Position numbers and translations under genes: made by a program
Shown: one piece after another, positions 10,643 to 23,545 of the stretch
Layout of the letters: each line of letters begins with the position of its first letter
Numbering within the stretch: position 1 is the first letter of the stretch
Source of the DNA: Corylus avellana
Taxonomy: Eukaryota; Streptophyta; Magnoliopsida; Fagales; Betulaceae
Assembly (NCBI RefSeq): GCF_901000735.1
Contig: NC_081547.1
Span: 22,498,046-22,562,045 of the forward strand
Length of the DNA stretch: 64,000 bases
Direction: 5' to 3'
The notes under the pieces: model-generated
Seen by the model: the letters and a program-made list of their open reading frames with translations, nothing else
Told to the model about the DNA's origin: nothing
Database searches by the model: none

Positions 10643-13600
10643 TCAAACAGTGTAGTGTTGCTGAATGGTTTCAATGTCAATTCCCTTCAGTTTCACTACA
10701 GATTCAACGTGCCCCTTCAGCGTATGGAGCTCTCTCAACCTGGAAACATAACAAATGGTGCAAAAATCAAGATAACTGATATTTTCCTTTTAACAACATG
10801 ATTAACATCAGCTTCCCCGGAAAATTACCTGGCGACTTCAGCACGCCTCTTGGCCTGTTCAGCGATTTCAGATGACTCCCCATGGTTGCCCTTATCATTG
10901 AAAAGTTCTGATGCTTGTGGAGGATGCAGTCCATGCAGAGTACGTTGAGCTAAAGCCCATTGTGCCTCCCTCTCTCCCCTTCCATAATCCTTCTTTGTTG
11001 AGAAAGCAATCTGGATGATAGAGGGTGCAATAAAAGGAGCAGTCAAAGATTGGTTACAAGATGTTTGCACAAATCTCCCCTACTCAAGGAAGATCAGTTA
11101 CCTTATTCTGGAGCAAATTATCCCAGGCCTTGCCACTCAATGCATATCGGATAATGAATTTAAGGATATCCAAAGGGATGTAGAAGATGATGCTGTAGAG
11201 CCAAATTACGCCAGCCCATCCCCACCCAATTCCATGAATCCTTGCAAAGCCCCAATTTGCATACACAGCAATGATGGTGGCCACCTTAATAAATCAATCA
11301 GAAAAACAAATCACTAAGCCATTTGTGTGTCATTTGCAAGAGAACAATATCAGGAACCAGAATCCGGATTTTTCCTATTTACTCACCAGTTGTGCTATAA
11401 GAAAGGCAAACAGAAGCAAGAGACCAGGGCGTTCGACATAAGACCAGCTTCGGGACCGAGTAACAAAGATAAGCGCCTGGCTTACAATACTCACTTGAAG
11501 GTAGACAGCTGCCATAAGCTCTTCATCGCTGTTCCTGATAGATCTTACACCAAATTTATCCTGCCAATGTTATTTTCGTATAATTACATCCGGAATTAGA
11601 TTGATTTCACAGTAAGGAACAACTAACAGTGAGGAAATATCTCTGAAAGTCCAGACAACAGTGCTAGCTTTATAGCCGGGATATTGATATTTTCTTACCG
11701 AGAAGAAGTTGGTTTTGTGAGCAGCCCAGAAGAAAAGAAGAGTCATGACAGCTAGGTAGGTGCCAAGAACAACGCCAGTGGCAAAGATCTCCTTAAGCTT
11801 CCATGAGTCTGGAAGAGGAGAAGCCTTCACCCTGTCTTTTGAAATGGTCATGATAGTTCCATCATTGAGTATGGCAATTATCAGTACCATAAAAGGTGAA
11901 AAATCAAATTTCCATATTAGCGCCAGAAGCATAAACCCCAGCACTATACGGATAGTTATAGAAACTGCATAGATCGTGTAGTTCTTCATTCGCTGGAAAA
12001 TTGCTCTGCTAGTTAAGACAGCACTAATAATCACACTCAATCCTGGCTCTGTCAGAACTATGTCAGATGCACTCTGAGCTGCATCAGTGGCATCAGCTAC
12101 TGCGATTCCAATATCTGCCTTCTTTAGAGCTGGGGCATCATTAACACCATCTCCAGTCATACCACATATATGTTTCATCTCTTGCAGCCTCTTCACAATT
12201 TCATATTTATGCTCTGCACGCTTCCACTTGTTAGTCCCATTTTGACAAATCTTGCAATCATTCAAACTAACCTTTGAATCCATCCCAAGATAACAGCATA
12301 TTCTTACAGTTTGGAAGAAATAAAATCTCACACTGCTTTTCCTTTCTTTTTAAATTTTAAAAATTGTTTACATATTTTTTCAATTCATTCCCAGATAGAA
12401 TAGATTTCACAGAATGCTTCAATATAAATGAGTTAGTCCAATTACCAGGGAAGACGCCAGCAAACCCATCAGCCTTCTCAATAAGCTCATCAACAGGCAG
12501 GGCGGCAATGGACTCATCCTTGTGGTCCCCAAGGAGGGAGGAAGAAGGATACATATTTGTTCCCATGCCGAGCCTGCGACCAGTCTCCTTCCCAATAGCA
12601 AGCTGGTCACCAGTGATCATCTTAACATTGACACCAAGATTGAGTGCACGGCGAATGGTCTCTGCACTATCATGCCTTGGAGGATCAAAGAGAGGCAATA
12701 GACCCATAAACTGCCATGGTCCTCCTGCGCTCTCCTTGGTTTTATCTGGCACTATCTGAAAGTAGACAATCAATGACAAATCAAGTTCGTGTAACGATAG
12801 CTTCATCACGCAACTAAATCACTGAGGAACATGGAACACAAACTCACTTGTGTAGCAACAGCAAGAGAGCGTAGACCGCGATCAGCAAACTTAGCAATGA
12901 TTGCATGAGCTTTCTTTTTTACATCTTCCTGGAGGTTGCAGAGCTCAATGATCTGGTAGAGATTTCAGGTACTTAGCTATAAAGATAATGGATAAAAAAA
13001 TAGTGTGAAGAAAGTTGTAAGGAAAAAAGAAAACCAGTAATGTGATTTGGATAATCTATCACCTGCTCTGGTGCGCCTTTGCTAACTCGGTGCCAGTTGC
13101 CTTCAGAGTCTGTATATGTTATGGCTGTACGCTTGTCAACTGGATTAAAGGGCAAGAAATGGACTTCAGTGATACCTTCTCTGGCCTGCCAGGCATATAT
13201 GGAAAAACAAGTTATGGAATTGTAATATTCAACTATAACAACTGCACAAACCCTTGAATGTTCAGAAGACCGATTGAACCAATCAGTCTCTCAATATATT
13301 TTTTTTTATAGGAAAGCATGTTGCCCCAATTGCGTTAAGGGAATATCTAGCTGCAAAATCTGAAAGCGAGCTGAGCCCACACACAATCACTCATGGTTTG
13401 TAACTTTCAAACAAAACGAATAAGGGGGAAATACAGATTACATATTCGGTTACAATGTACCTCCTTGGGGTCACCCAACATGCCAACAATACAAGCATCA
13501 ATAGCATCCTGATTCTCAACCCTAGAAGCCCTAGCCCCGAGTAAAATCAGAGCATCCTGGTCCACATCCTTCACAAATACCTGTAAATAAACAAAATACT

Positions 13601-15016
13601 TCCATGAATAAATCACCAAGTTTCATGATTGTTGATTCTCTAAACAAATAGATTATAGACCAAGTTATTATGTATCAACTTCTTTTACTTTATCACTACT
13701 TATCCATATGCTATATACACTCACTAACCTCGATCATGGTCTTGTCTACTGTAAGCTTGTTGAGAGTAAGAGTCCCAGTCTTATCGCTACAGAGAACATC
13801 CATTCCAGCCATCTCTTCGATAGCTGTCATCCTCTTGGTGATAGCACCTTGTTGTGACAGCCGGTGGGAACCAATAGCCATTGTCACAGACAATACTGTT
13901 GGCATGGCAATTGGGATACCTCCAATGAGAAGTACCAAGAGATTGTCAATCCCACTCCTGTACTGTCGGTGCTGAATTGGGTACATTACCACTATCTCTA
14001 CTGCCATCCCCACAGCAATCGAGCAAATGCAGAAGTTTCCAATGGCAGTCAACACCTGACCAAATAATCACCATCCAGTGCACATTAGAGAAAGCAAAAG
14101 ACAGCATACAATGAGAAGTTCTAATTGTTCAAACTTAGAATGGCACCATTTGAAATGGATTTCAGTAATTTAAAAACATTTCTCAACTTCATTCGGAATT
14201 TTGTTGGAGTCTACCCTCCACCAAGCTCATGAAAACCAATTTTGTATCGTAATATTAAGCAGTAATCAGGCTTTTCAGTAATAAGCTCCTGGATTTTCAG
14301 AAAAATATATCACAATTCCCCCCTCCTCCATTCATTCGCAATATTTCATACTTGCCCTTAGAGATAGTACCTTTTGGAAATGTCCTGCTTGGTTGGTGCT
14401 GTCCACCAGGTGAGCAGCCTTGCCGAAGAAGGTGTGAACCCCAGTGGCAATCACAACGGCCTCAATCTCACCTTGTTTGACAGTGGATCCAGAGAAGACT
14501 TCATCACCCGGGCTCCTTGTAACTGGCAAAGACTCACCAGTTAGAGCAGACTGGTCAATCTTGAGTGGGTCTCCCTCTAAGAGACGAGCATCAGCTGGGA
14601 CGATATCTCCTAACTTGACACTAATAACATCTCCTGGTACCAAGATTTCAGCTTCTTGCTCTGTCCATCTTCCATCTCTCAGAACCTACAATCAACCAAG
14701 CAAGCAGACTGAATTGACTACTCTAGTCACGGAAAGTGTATAACTTACCAACATTGTTGTAGCCATGTTATCATGCAGAATTACCTTGGTTTTTGGTGCA
14801 AGACCTGCCATAAGTGCTGCTGCAGCATTGCCTGCATTGTTTTCTTCTACAAAGCTTATGGTGGAGTTAATTACAAGCAATGCCACTATTCCCACAAAAT
14901 CCTGCCAGTCTGGTGGCTTGCCCTGCAATTGTTCATGGAAAAAATAAAAAAAATAAAAAAAAAAAGCATGCCAGTGTGAGATGAAGCATTCTTCATCAAA
15001 TTATCAAGTTATGTGG

Positions 15017-15050
<34 letters not shown>

Positions 15051-16385
15051 ATGTTACCCCTCCATTTGCCAAAGCTATGGCCATGATAGCGGCAGCCTCC
15101 ATCACCCAAGATAGAGGATTCCACATAAAACCCAGGAATTTCAGAAACTTATTTTCCTGTTTCAGGAATGATTTTAATTGATCAGTTTATTTATTTTAAA
15201 ACTAATAATAAATAGAAGAAAATAAACACAAAAGTATTATGGATATTGCCTCCTTTTCTTCTAGCTTGTTTGGGCCAAAGATAATGAGCCTCTTCTGCCC
15301 CTCCTCAGTTGACAAACCTTCTTTTGAGCATTGCAATTGTTCAAATACTTCCTGTACTGGTATGTGCTCCTGTATACGCGGTACATCATTGCAAAGTTTT
15401 TAAGAAATATATCTCAATAATAATTCAACAACTTAGCACAGTAACAATTCAATTTCAGAAACAAACTTTTTGCTTTCTGTGTGTTGTGTTTTTTGGCCAA
15501 AACAAGAGTTTAGAACCGCCCATTACAGCAATCAACGTCAAATTTCAAGCTTATAGTACAAGTATTTAACTCAATATTTGCATACAGCAAGTGCCTCTTC
15601 TTCACTAATAGACCACAATCATGATGCCATTAAGGCCAAAAAAAGAAAGACAAATAGTAAAAGCAAGCTCAGTGGCAAGAGGTTCTTCATTTTCCAGGGT
15701 CCAACACAAGAATAAAACCATTCCACATTTTGATTCCTTCGATTTTCTGACATTTTCCCAGCTACCAAACAGAGACACAAATGTAACAGACCAGCTTAGA
15801 AACAGCTTTTGCACAATGCACAAATAAACAACATTTTGATGATTTAACAAAAATGCCAAAATTCTTATTTCAAGCAAATCTGGCCTCTGAAACAAAAGCA
15901 TCGAAAACTTCAAAAAAAAAAACAAACAAACAAACAAACAGTTTAAAAAGGCAGAGAATAGATCTTTAAAGTATTTGAAACCAGAACCTGAATGATCAAA
16001 ACCAGTTATCAAACACCAAAAAAAAGAAGCAAATTTAGAACATCAATTTGTAAAGAAAATGAAAACACGGAAACAGAGCTCTAAAACCAAAGTGTATCAA
16101 ATAAGCATTTGCACAAACGATCGAGAACAACAACAACAACAAAAGAAAATATTCACGAAAGCACACAATGAGAGGCTTTGATTATCATATCGAACAATCT
16201 TCCATTAATTTTATCAAAGCAATATCATATGCAAAGCCTGAAAACAACGATCGCAGACAAAACAAAAAACCGAAACACAAAAACATCATTAATTAAACAA
16301 ACAAAACAAAACAAAAAGACGAACTTACGAGATCGATATTCTCCTTCTTGATCTCTTCCAAGCTAACACGCCTGTTCTCGGCCAT
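10643..16385 (-). CDS. Plasma-membrane H+-ATPase (P3A-type, AHA/PMA family)
   Basis: Fifteen exons: 16329-16385, 15250-15369, 15058-15156, 14785-14922, 14371-14685, 13729-14055, 13461-13580, 13063-13185, 12848-12952, 12446-12755, 11699-12213, 11387-11560, 11102-11284, 10829-11010 and 10643-10739. They join in frame to 954 residues, the normal family length. The enzyme hydrolyses ATP to pump protons out of the cell and energises secondary transport. The actuator TGES loop is near 187-190; the phosphorylated Asp lies in CSDKTGTLT near 334; KGAPEQ and TGDQLAI form the nucleotide-binding region; [12 protein letters not shown] (Asp near 593) is the hinge. 'AILNDGTIM' holds the proton-binding Asp and 'SITIRIV' the partner Arg. 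The C-terminal autoinhibitory domain ends in HYTV, whose penultimate Thr953, once phosphorylated, binds 14-3-3 proteins. All introns are GT-AG except the second (15157-15249), which has a GC donor (AAGGAG|GCAATA). All key residues are present, so the gene looks functional. I do not assign an isoform number. Confidence 0.95.
15021..15051. repeat. (GT)n(GA)n microsatellite in an H+-ATPase intron
   Basis: A GTGTGTGT run followed by a GAGAGAGA run lies a few bases outside the exon ending at 15058, on the donor side of that intron. A usable polymorphic marker; no function is implied. Confidence 0.85.
15157..15249 (-). other. GC-AG intron of the H+-ATPase gene
   Basis: Only a GC donor maintains both the frame and the family alignment here: exon 2 ends ...LEEKE and exon 3 begins [10 protein letters not shown], the same length as the LEEKKESK..LKFLGF of family members. 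The donor reads AAGGAG|GCAATATCC and the acceptor is TTCCTGAAACAG. I see no GT at an equivalent position. Confidence 0.8.
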
Positions 16386-16780
16386 TTTTCTTTTTTTGGT
16401 TATCTCACACCAAAAAAGAAGCTCTCACACTCTTACAGCGCTTCCATATACACGTACTGACTTGCGTGCGGCCCTCTAAATCGTTGCGAGAAAATAGAAG
16501 ACGCTCCATCACTTGCAGATTGCAATCTCATGCTTTTTTTTTTATTATTATTATTTATTTATTTTTCTTTTTTTATAAATTTCTCACCTAAAATCAAATC
16601 TCTCTAGAAAATCAAATCTCTCTCTCTCTCTCTCTCAATCTGGAAGGAGTAGTAGGATTGTGTGTGGTTTGAAAGAGTGAGGGGCTTATAACGAACCGGG
16701 GGATTCGTCTTTTTATGGAATGGCGTGATATGTGAGCGGAGGAGCGGGAGTCTTGGAGCGCCCTTTGGCCCCGGTCATCC
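16386..16780 (-). promoter_or_regulatory. Proximal promoter and 5' leader of the H+-ATPase gene
   Basis: On the minus strand, upstream of the ATG at 16385, a possible TATA box (TATAAG, complement of 16685-16690) lies about 300 bp away. A (GA)n tract, the complement of the TCTCTCTC run at 16617-16638, lies between. GA/CT tracts are common in plant 5' leaders and core promoters. The exact start site cannot be read from sequence. Confidence 0.4.
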
Positions 16781-17195
16781 GGTTTGAACCTGTTTTTCTA
16801 TTCTCACTCTGCTTTCTCGTCTTCCGCACGCCAACGGCAACCTTCTAGTTTTCGATCGTCATATGTGGCGGGTTGGTGTTGGGCTGTGAGGGGAATACGT
16901 TGTGGAGGGAAAATTTTGAGGATCGGAGCGAATCGACACGTGGATGCACGGGGAGTGAGAATATATATGAAAGGCGTTTAGAATTCCTTCCCCCACCTAG
17001 TATGAGCTGGCAAATTCTTTATTTATTTATTTTTTTGAAATAACAATTTTTAGAGCTAGAGTATTTAAGAAAATTTGGAAAATTATAATTCTATTCCAAT
17101 TAAAAAACTTGTCATTTATGTGTTTCCATCGAACAAAAAAATAATCATTTCTATTTTTAAGAATAATCATTTTAGTGTATCAAATATAGTTTAAA
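16781..17195. other. Intergenic region upstream of the H+-ATPase gene
   Basis: The first 200 bp have higher GC than the surroundings, probably distal promoter. The rest is AT-rich. No gene is recognised. Confidence 0.4.
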
Positions 17196-17665
17196 GGTCA
17201 GTTTGAGATTGCGATCTTAAAATATATGATTTGAAAACGTGATTTTTAAAGGGAAATACTAGGTGTTCTCCTGGTGTCCTCACAACTGTGATGTGGCTTT
17301 TAAAATCACCAATAGATTAAAAGTCAAAAATGATAATCTTAAATTCAACGATAATTTTAAAAGCTACATCACATTTGGGATTACACCAGAAGAACACTAA
17401 AAAAATACCTATAATTTCTCATTTTTAAAAATGCACTTTTAAAGCGATTGGCAAAATCATAATTTGGCCTTTAAAATTACAGTTTAACATTTTTAAAACT
17501 GTGCGTTTTCAAAAAAGCACCTATTTGCCAAGAATTTGAAAATGCATATTCTCTACGTTTTCAAATCACAATGTTTTAAAAATGCAATCCTAAAACAATT
17601 AGTTTTCTACGATTTAGTTTAAAATTACATTTTTTTGTCTTGAAATCGCAATGTCAAACGCACCC
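17196..17665. mobile_element. MITE with TTTGAGATTGCGA termini, carrying a nested MITE
   Basis: The left end GGTCAGTTTGAGATTGCGAT and the right end ATCGCAATGTCAAACGCACCC are inverted repeats with short TAAA flanks on both sides. Related elements lie near 21098-21384 (repeated at 28448-28734) and 54019-54354, so this is a dispersed family in the window. The interior is interrupted by the 170-bp element at 17251-17420. Confidence 0.6.
17251..17420. mobile_element. Nested Mutator-like MITE with perfect 9-bp target duplication
   Basis: The inverted termini GGGAAATACTAGGTGTTCTC and its imperfect complement ending ATTTCTC are flanked on both sides by ATTTTTAAA, a perfect 9-bp direct repeat. The length is 170 bp and it has no coding capacity. 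It sits inside the MITE at 17196-17665, so it inserted later. Confidence 0.7.
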
Positions 17666-18335
17666 TAAAGAATTCAAAAAAGAATAGGGTCCATAGGAAA
17701 AAAAAAAAAAAAAAAAAGGTGAGATCTTTAATAGTTGCTTGCAAAAGAAATTTACCTACATTTAATTCTTAAAAAGTATAAAAGAAAGGAAGAGAATCAA
17801 GATGATTATATTACCAAATCAACTTTAATTATAATAGTTTCTCAAAAAAAAAAAAACTTTAATTATAATTTTAATTACAATTATAGTAGTAATTAAATTC
17901 ATTTATTCCACCACAAATTTTATGGAAATGAGGAAATCCAGGAAATTTAAACCGTTTGGAGAGTTTGTACGCTAATTGAATGGCTACCGTTTTGTTTTTT
18001 TCCTCTAAGTTCGTCGATGCCCATTGGACCTATAAGTTCGTCCTTTCAAAAAGTTGAGCCCATCTTTACTGAGCCTAATTGGTCTTCTGTGGCCCTTCTA
18101 ATTCGGCCCATTTGATGTCTCAGTTATTTGACACAAACAATAAAGGAGAGAGAGATAACTGTGAGTTTTCTTCGACTCCAAACAAAAAGAAAAAGAAAAA
18201 GAATGTTTTCTGGGTGGCGATATTTGCAACTAAGGCTCCGTTTGTTTTGACGACAAAAACATTTTTATAAAAAAAGATTTCCTAAAAAATATTTTTCAGT
18301 ATTTTTTTTTTTTTTTCTGACCGCGATCCCGACGG
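17666..18335. other. Intergenic DNA before the duplicated block
   Basis: AT-rich with poly-A and poly-T runs. From about 18235 a CTCCGTTTGTTTTGACG segment rich in TTTTTCAG/AAAATATTTTT words looks like the end of a non-autonomous DNA element that continues into the duplicated block. No gene. Confidence 0.4.
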
Positions 18336-20086
18336 GGTCCCGTGGAGTCCCAGTAGTGGTCCAACTGTAATATCTGGGGAAAAGCGCTACCTACATTTAC
18401 GCTATTACCTCAAAATGACTAGTCAATTTGAAGCTTTTCTAGAATTCATTATAAAACTCAGTTTCACCTAGTAATTAGGCAATGTATAGCACCCATAATT
18501 ATCTTTATAAACCATCTACTCTATTTAAGCTTCTTCTCATCTTCTCAATATGGGACCAGTATGTTACACCAACTGATTGAGTTTCGGCGGTGTCCCGGTA
18601 AAGCCTTTGCGGTGGCCCGACCATGACCCCGCGAAGTCCGAGCAGTGGCCTAATGACTCCCAACTGGGTCTCGGCAGGTCCCAGTGAAGTCTTGGCAGAG
18701 TCCTGACAATGTCTCGATTGGGTTTGTTGATTTGAAACGAGACGCTCAAACTTGGAAAATAGTTTACGATTTTCAAAAATATAAACCATTTTCTGAAAAT
18801 TAAATAGGCTTTTTCGGTCAAACCGAAAATATTTTTCCGTTAACTATTATTTTCAATCACACCAATCACCCAAAAATACGAAAAATATTTTTTAAAAATC
18901 ATTTTATGCTAACCTATTGTTAAACATTAGCCCTTTCACATTATCATTATTTATACATTATCCCATCCATCCACTTCTAGGTTACACTTTCTCATACCAT
19001 AGCATCATTTTATTTATTGAAAATAATACTTGAAATTTATACAAGATTTTGCTTAATTATTTGATGTTGGGTGACTATTTAATTAACACCTATGACATCT
19101 TGCTTCTATTTTAGAATTAGATCTAAGCCCGGCTAAATTATCACTTAATGCAGAATTATCACCTATGACATTCATTCTCGCATATGAATTCAAACTCTCC
19201 TTTAAGTAATAGATGAGATCCAACACGTTGAAATACGAGGTAAATGATGAAAACAAAGTTCGAATGATCACCACTTATCCTAAAAGTTTAAATTGATAAA
19301 AATAAATTAATTTAATAATTTCATTTATATTTTAATAAGTCCCATGTTTTTTAATGAGTAGTTGCACAATTTCTTCGTGCAGAATTTGATAATTAATGCA
19401 ATCAAATTCAATTGGTAGACAACAACTGCCTCTGCTTGGTGGTTGTTGTCTTTGTTTATAAATGTACCTAGTCATCATAAACATTCACATTGCAATTGAA
19501 GAACACAAAGACAAATGTCAAACGATCGATCGAGATGCATCGAATTGCTTGGAAGTGAAATTTGGATCCAAAATTTCAAAAATCACTCTAGTTAAGGATG
19601 TTTTTGAGTGCTTAAAAATCTGCATATGAATTTGCACTAAAAACAAAAACTATCATCACATGGCGATGGTGAAGGGGGGGATGAAGGGGGATGATAAAAA
19701 GATAGTCAAAAGAAAATGAAGGGATAGCTAGCTAATCAAAGAGGACCCTTCTTTTTATTCATGCCTGCCTGCCGTGGACGGTGGCTAACCATGTGGGCCG
19801 GGGCTCACTGTTTGAGATATAACATCGTTTGTCTTTGTCATGTCCATGTGAAGGGATGGGGGAAGGAGAAGAAAAATGGAAAATGCATGTTACATGCATG
19901 CATATCATTTCTTCTGCGTCCTTGTATATCTTTGTCTCTAGACATAGAAAATTAAGTTCGTGTCTTGTCTACAGTCGCTCTAATGATATTAAGCGTTTTC
20001 AAAGGTAAGTTGTACCTAAGATTTGTATTATTGAGTATCACTGCAACAAATTGTTTCTTTTCTCGGCGTTTGTTTAAAACATCTAA

Positions 20087-20886
20087 GGGATAAATGTAAA
20101 ATTGGTCTTTGTGGTTGGCCTAAATTACAAATCACTCCATGTAGTATAAAAAATAATTTATATGTCTCTATAATTGGCTTAAATTACAAATTACTCTCTG
20201 TATTATAAAAAATAATTTATAGGTCCTCAATGTATGCCAAAATAACAATTTACTCCATGAAATCAATTAATTTTTGTTAAGTAAACTAACAAAATCTGTC
20301 ACTTTGCCACGTCATACCCAATAAAAACGCTGCACGTATTATTATTAATTTGACTTTCAAAAATGACAATTAGAATTTTACACATCATTTTACGACGCTA
20401 GCTAAGATTCACACTTTAGCCCTCACTCCACGTCGTACAATTATAGTAAATTAACCTAATATCTTATATCCTCAAAATTTTACCCTGTATACAACCCTCC
20501 CTCATCTTCATCTTCCTCAGCTGCTTCACAAAATATGACCGTCAAATTATCGCAAAATGCTCACAGTCGTGACGAGCTAGGAAGATGAAAATGAGGGAAG
20601 GTTACTCACATGGAGTAAAATTTTGAAGATAGAAGAGATTATGTTAATTTACTGTAGCAGTATGATGTGACAAAGTAATGGATTATGTTAAGTTACTTAA
20701 CGTAAATTAATTTTTGGGAGTAAACTGTTATTTTAACCTACCCTAAGGACCTATAAATTATTTTTTATACCACAGGGATCGATTTGTAATTTAGGCCAAC
20801 TATATGGATGTATAAATTATTTGTTATATCACATGGAGTGATTTGTCATTTAGGCCAACCACAGGGTCCAATTTTACATGTATCCC
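20087..20886. mobile_element. Mutator-like MITE with ~200-bp inverted repeats (copy 1)
   Basis: The ends GGGATAAATGTAAAATTGGT and ACCAATTTTACATGTATCCC-type complement define long inverted repeats of about 200 bp: one arm is rich in TTGGCCTAAATTACAAAT words, the other holds their complement. The flanks AAACATCTAA (left) and AAACATCAAA (right) form an imperfect 9-10 bp target duplication. The internal 300 bp are unique and non-coding. The identical element recurs at 27437-28236. A relative with TTGGCCTAAATTA words lies inside 43020-43220. Confidence 0.65.
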
Positions 20887-21097
20887 AAACATCAAATGCA
20901 CCAACAAATAAACACCCAAAAATCAACCGATTCCCGGCGTTTAAAAAATGCTAGAAATCACCCCCATTTTTTCTTTTTTATTTATTCATTTATTTATTTA
21001 TTTTGGCCCTTAATGGGTAATGTTGCAAGCAATTTTGTGATCAAGTCACAGAGGGTGCAAGTTATGGGTTGGACTAAAATATCTTGGTATAGTATTA

Positions 21098-21384
21098 AGG
21101 GTACATTTGGCATTGCAATTTCATAGACAAAATGAGTGATTTTAAACTAAATTGTAAAAAAATAGATTGTTTATGATTGCGTTTTTTAAATTTTGCAATT
21201 TGAAAATGTAGGAAATCTGCATTTTCAATCGCATGTAAGGAGCTGTTTTTTTGAAAACACACAATGATAAAAGCTAAATTGTGATTTTAAAGGTTAAACT
21301 ATGATTTTGCCAAATGCTTAACTACGTTTTTAAAAATCACATTTTCAAATCGTACTTCTTGAAATCACAAGTACAAACAAACCT
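21098..21384. mobile_element. MITE of the TTTGxxATTGC family (copy 1)
   Basis: The left end GGTACATTTGGCATTGCAAT and right end complement GTACAAACAAACC are inverted repeats, with TTAA at both flanks. Same family as 17196-17665 and 54019-54354. Duplicated at 28448-28734. Confidence 0.5.
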
Positions 21385-21952
21385 TAAATCAATGAATATT
21401 AATAAATGAATGAAATCGTCAAAAGAAACAAAATGACTACCATCAAATTAACGTCATTTTTAAATAAGATGGGATAAAAAGGGTTGTAGCTTTGTGCATG
21501 GAAAGTTTAATTCATTTGGCCATGACCAACCTAAAAAAAATAAAAAATAAATAAAAAGGGAAAGCTAGCCTTGTTGAGGATCTTTGCATGAGCTAGTGGC
21601 CACTCATGATCTTCTCCTGGTTTCTGATCATCCAATGATGAACAGATCCAGGAACGAGTGTGAGATTGAACCATGCACTTACAAATGCCATATGGATTTG
21701 TCCCCCCATGATTTGGAGTTTTGGACATATATAACATTAATATTCTTTCTAGTTATGAGCACTTTTGACCGCCTGGATATATATATATGGTTTCCCAAAG
21801 AAATTTCCCAAGTTCAAAGTACCCCAATCATTTCCGCATCTTCTCTTCATTAACTTCTTCGAAGTGGGAAGAACTATGAAGTTCCTATTGAAATTTGTTT
21901 GTAAGTGCCGCAAATTATAAGAACATCCATTAATATGGACAAATAGTTTACG

Positions 21953-22003
<51 letters not shown>

Positions 22004-22140
22004 CGAAAAGTAAAGAAAATTTTTCTGTCTAAACCCAAAAATCTTTTCAGTCGTGTGAAACAAGAAAAAAAAACGTTTTACATGCCTAAACTCATTTGAA
22101 CTTTAAAAAAGAAAATGGTGTATATGCAAGTACATATCTA

Positions 22141-22636
22141 GAGCATCTCTGGCAGTGTTTCTAAATTAATTTTTTAGTTAAATTTAACTATTTTGCTAAC
22201 TTTTATTGCTCCAACAGATACTGTAAAATAGAAGGTTTTTCTTCTATTGCTACAATGAACTTTCATATTTACAAGTTACTGAAACAACTTATAAGTAATA
22301 TTTTATTATATTTTATATTTTTTCTATTTTTTTAATCTTTTCTCTCTCATTCTCTCTTTATTTTTTTTATGAGGAAGATAAGAAAATGATAAAAAAACTA
22401 ATAAAATAATACTAAAAAATAATATTTAATTATAGTAGATAGTTAAAATAGATGTTCTCGTTGGAATGTGTAGTGAAAAATTAGTAGTTAAAATGAAAAA
22501 AATTGTATTTTGAGTAATAAAACGAAAACTCTTGCTCAAGATACTTTGAAAAAGTGTAGCTAAAGTTAAAAAAAATAAAAATAAAAATTGATTTTAAGTG
22601 ACTAAAATAACATCAACGGCTGAAAATGCGCTGAAA
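22141..22636. mobile_element. Decayed GAGCATCTC-type MITE (copy 1)
   Basis: The left end AGAGCATCTCTGGCAGTGTT matches the GAGCATCTCC terminus of the PIF/Harbinger-like MITE at 57109-57482. The right end near CGGCTGAAAATGCGCTG is a diverged complement. The AT-rich body shares AAAATAGATGTT and GTAGATAGTTAAAATAG words with that element. Duplicated at 29491-29986. Confidence 0.4.
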
Positions 22637-23223
22637 TTATCAATTTTATAAGGTTTGAAGAAAGTGGGCGGCGGGCCAGGGGACAAAATCAATCAATTCC
22701 CATGTACATAAAGAATCATGAGGCATGAGTTTAGAATAGGAGAATTAATGGACCCCACCATCATGTTTTCAAAGAGTGAAAAATAGGTTGTTTTAATAAT
22801 TTTGGACGTACGAGAAAAAAAGCTGGAGGCAGAAGTACTGCTGCCCATCATCCCTCTCCCCACATCCAAATATTTGACATGAACAAAAGCTAGACACGGA
22901 GAACATCTTAGGACAAACAACTCTCTTGTCATATTTGTCTTGTATTGAAATGTTAATGTAACAAATAGATGGTTTCTTTATTACGTGTCTTATCTTTATT
23001 ACATGTCTTATCGAAAACACTCACCTGCCTTACGTTTTTTAGGATTACTTATTCACATGTTCATTTTACACTAATTGACGTGATGTACTTTAACTAGTTT
23101 TTTTTTTTTTTTTTGTGTTTTTTTTCCTAAGTGGCTGACAACCTGACATGAGAAGTTACTTAAAACACGTCATTTTTTTTTTTTTTTTTTAAGTGGAGCA
23201 AGCAAACCCACATAGCCCACAAG

Positions 23224-23545
23224 TAGGGGTGGGAGTCGGATAATTTCGTTACAAAAATGAGGTTTTCGCATTTTTCACCGCTATTGTCGGTAAAGTCAAA
23301 ATTTTCACCGACTTATTCCGCCAACTTTTTGTTTAATTACTAAATGGCGGTTGGTAATGTCGGTAAGCAAAGAAATGGAAAATTGGTCAGCAAAGTTAGT
23401 CGATTCGGTTACAAAATTTTATTCTGCCTATCGAATGAGTTTGTCGAAAATAGAAAAAGTCTACCGCCTACCGGCTATCGGTTAAACAGGGTCGGTAGGT
23501 ATCGATCGGTTCTTAGTCGGTAGGCGGTTAATTTGCCCACTCTTA
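23224..23545. mobile_element. hAT-type MITE with 8-bp target duplication (copy 1)
   Basis: The termini TAGGGGTGGGAGTCGG and CCCACTCTTA are inverted repeats. The 8-bp flanks CCCACAAG and CCGACAAG match at 7 of 8 positions, as expected for the hAT superfamily. The interior is rich in GTCGGTA/TACCGAC words. Length 322 bp, non-coding. Identical copy at 30574-30895. Confidence 0.65.
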
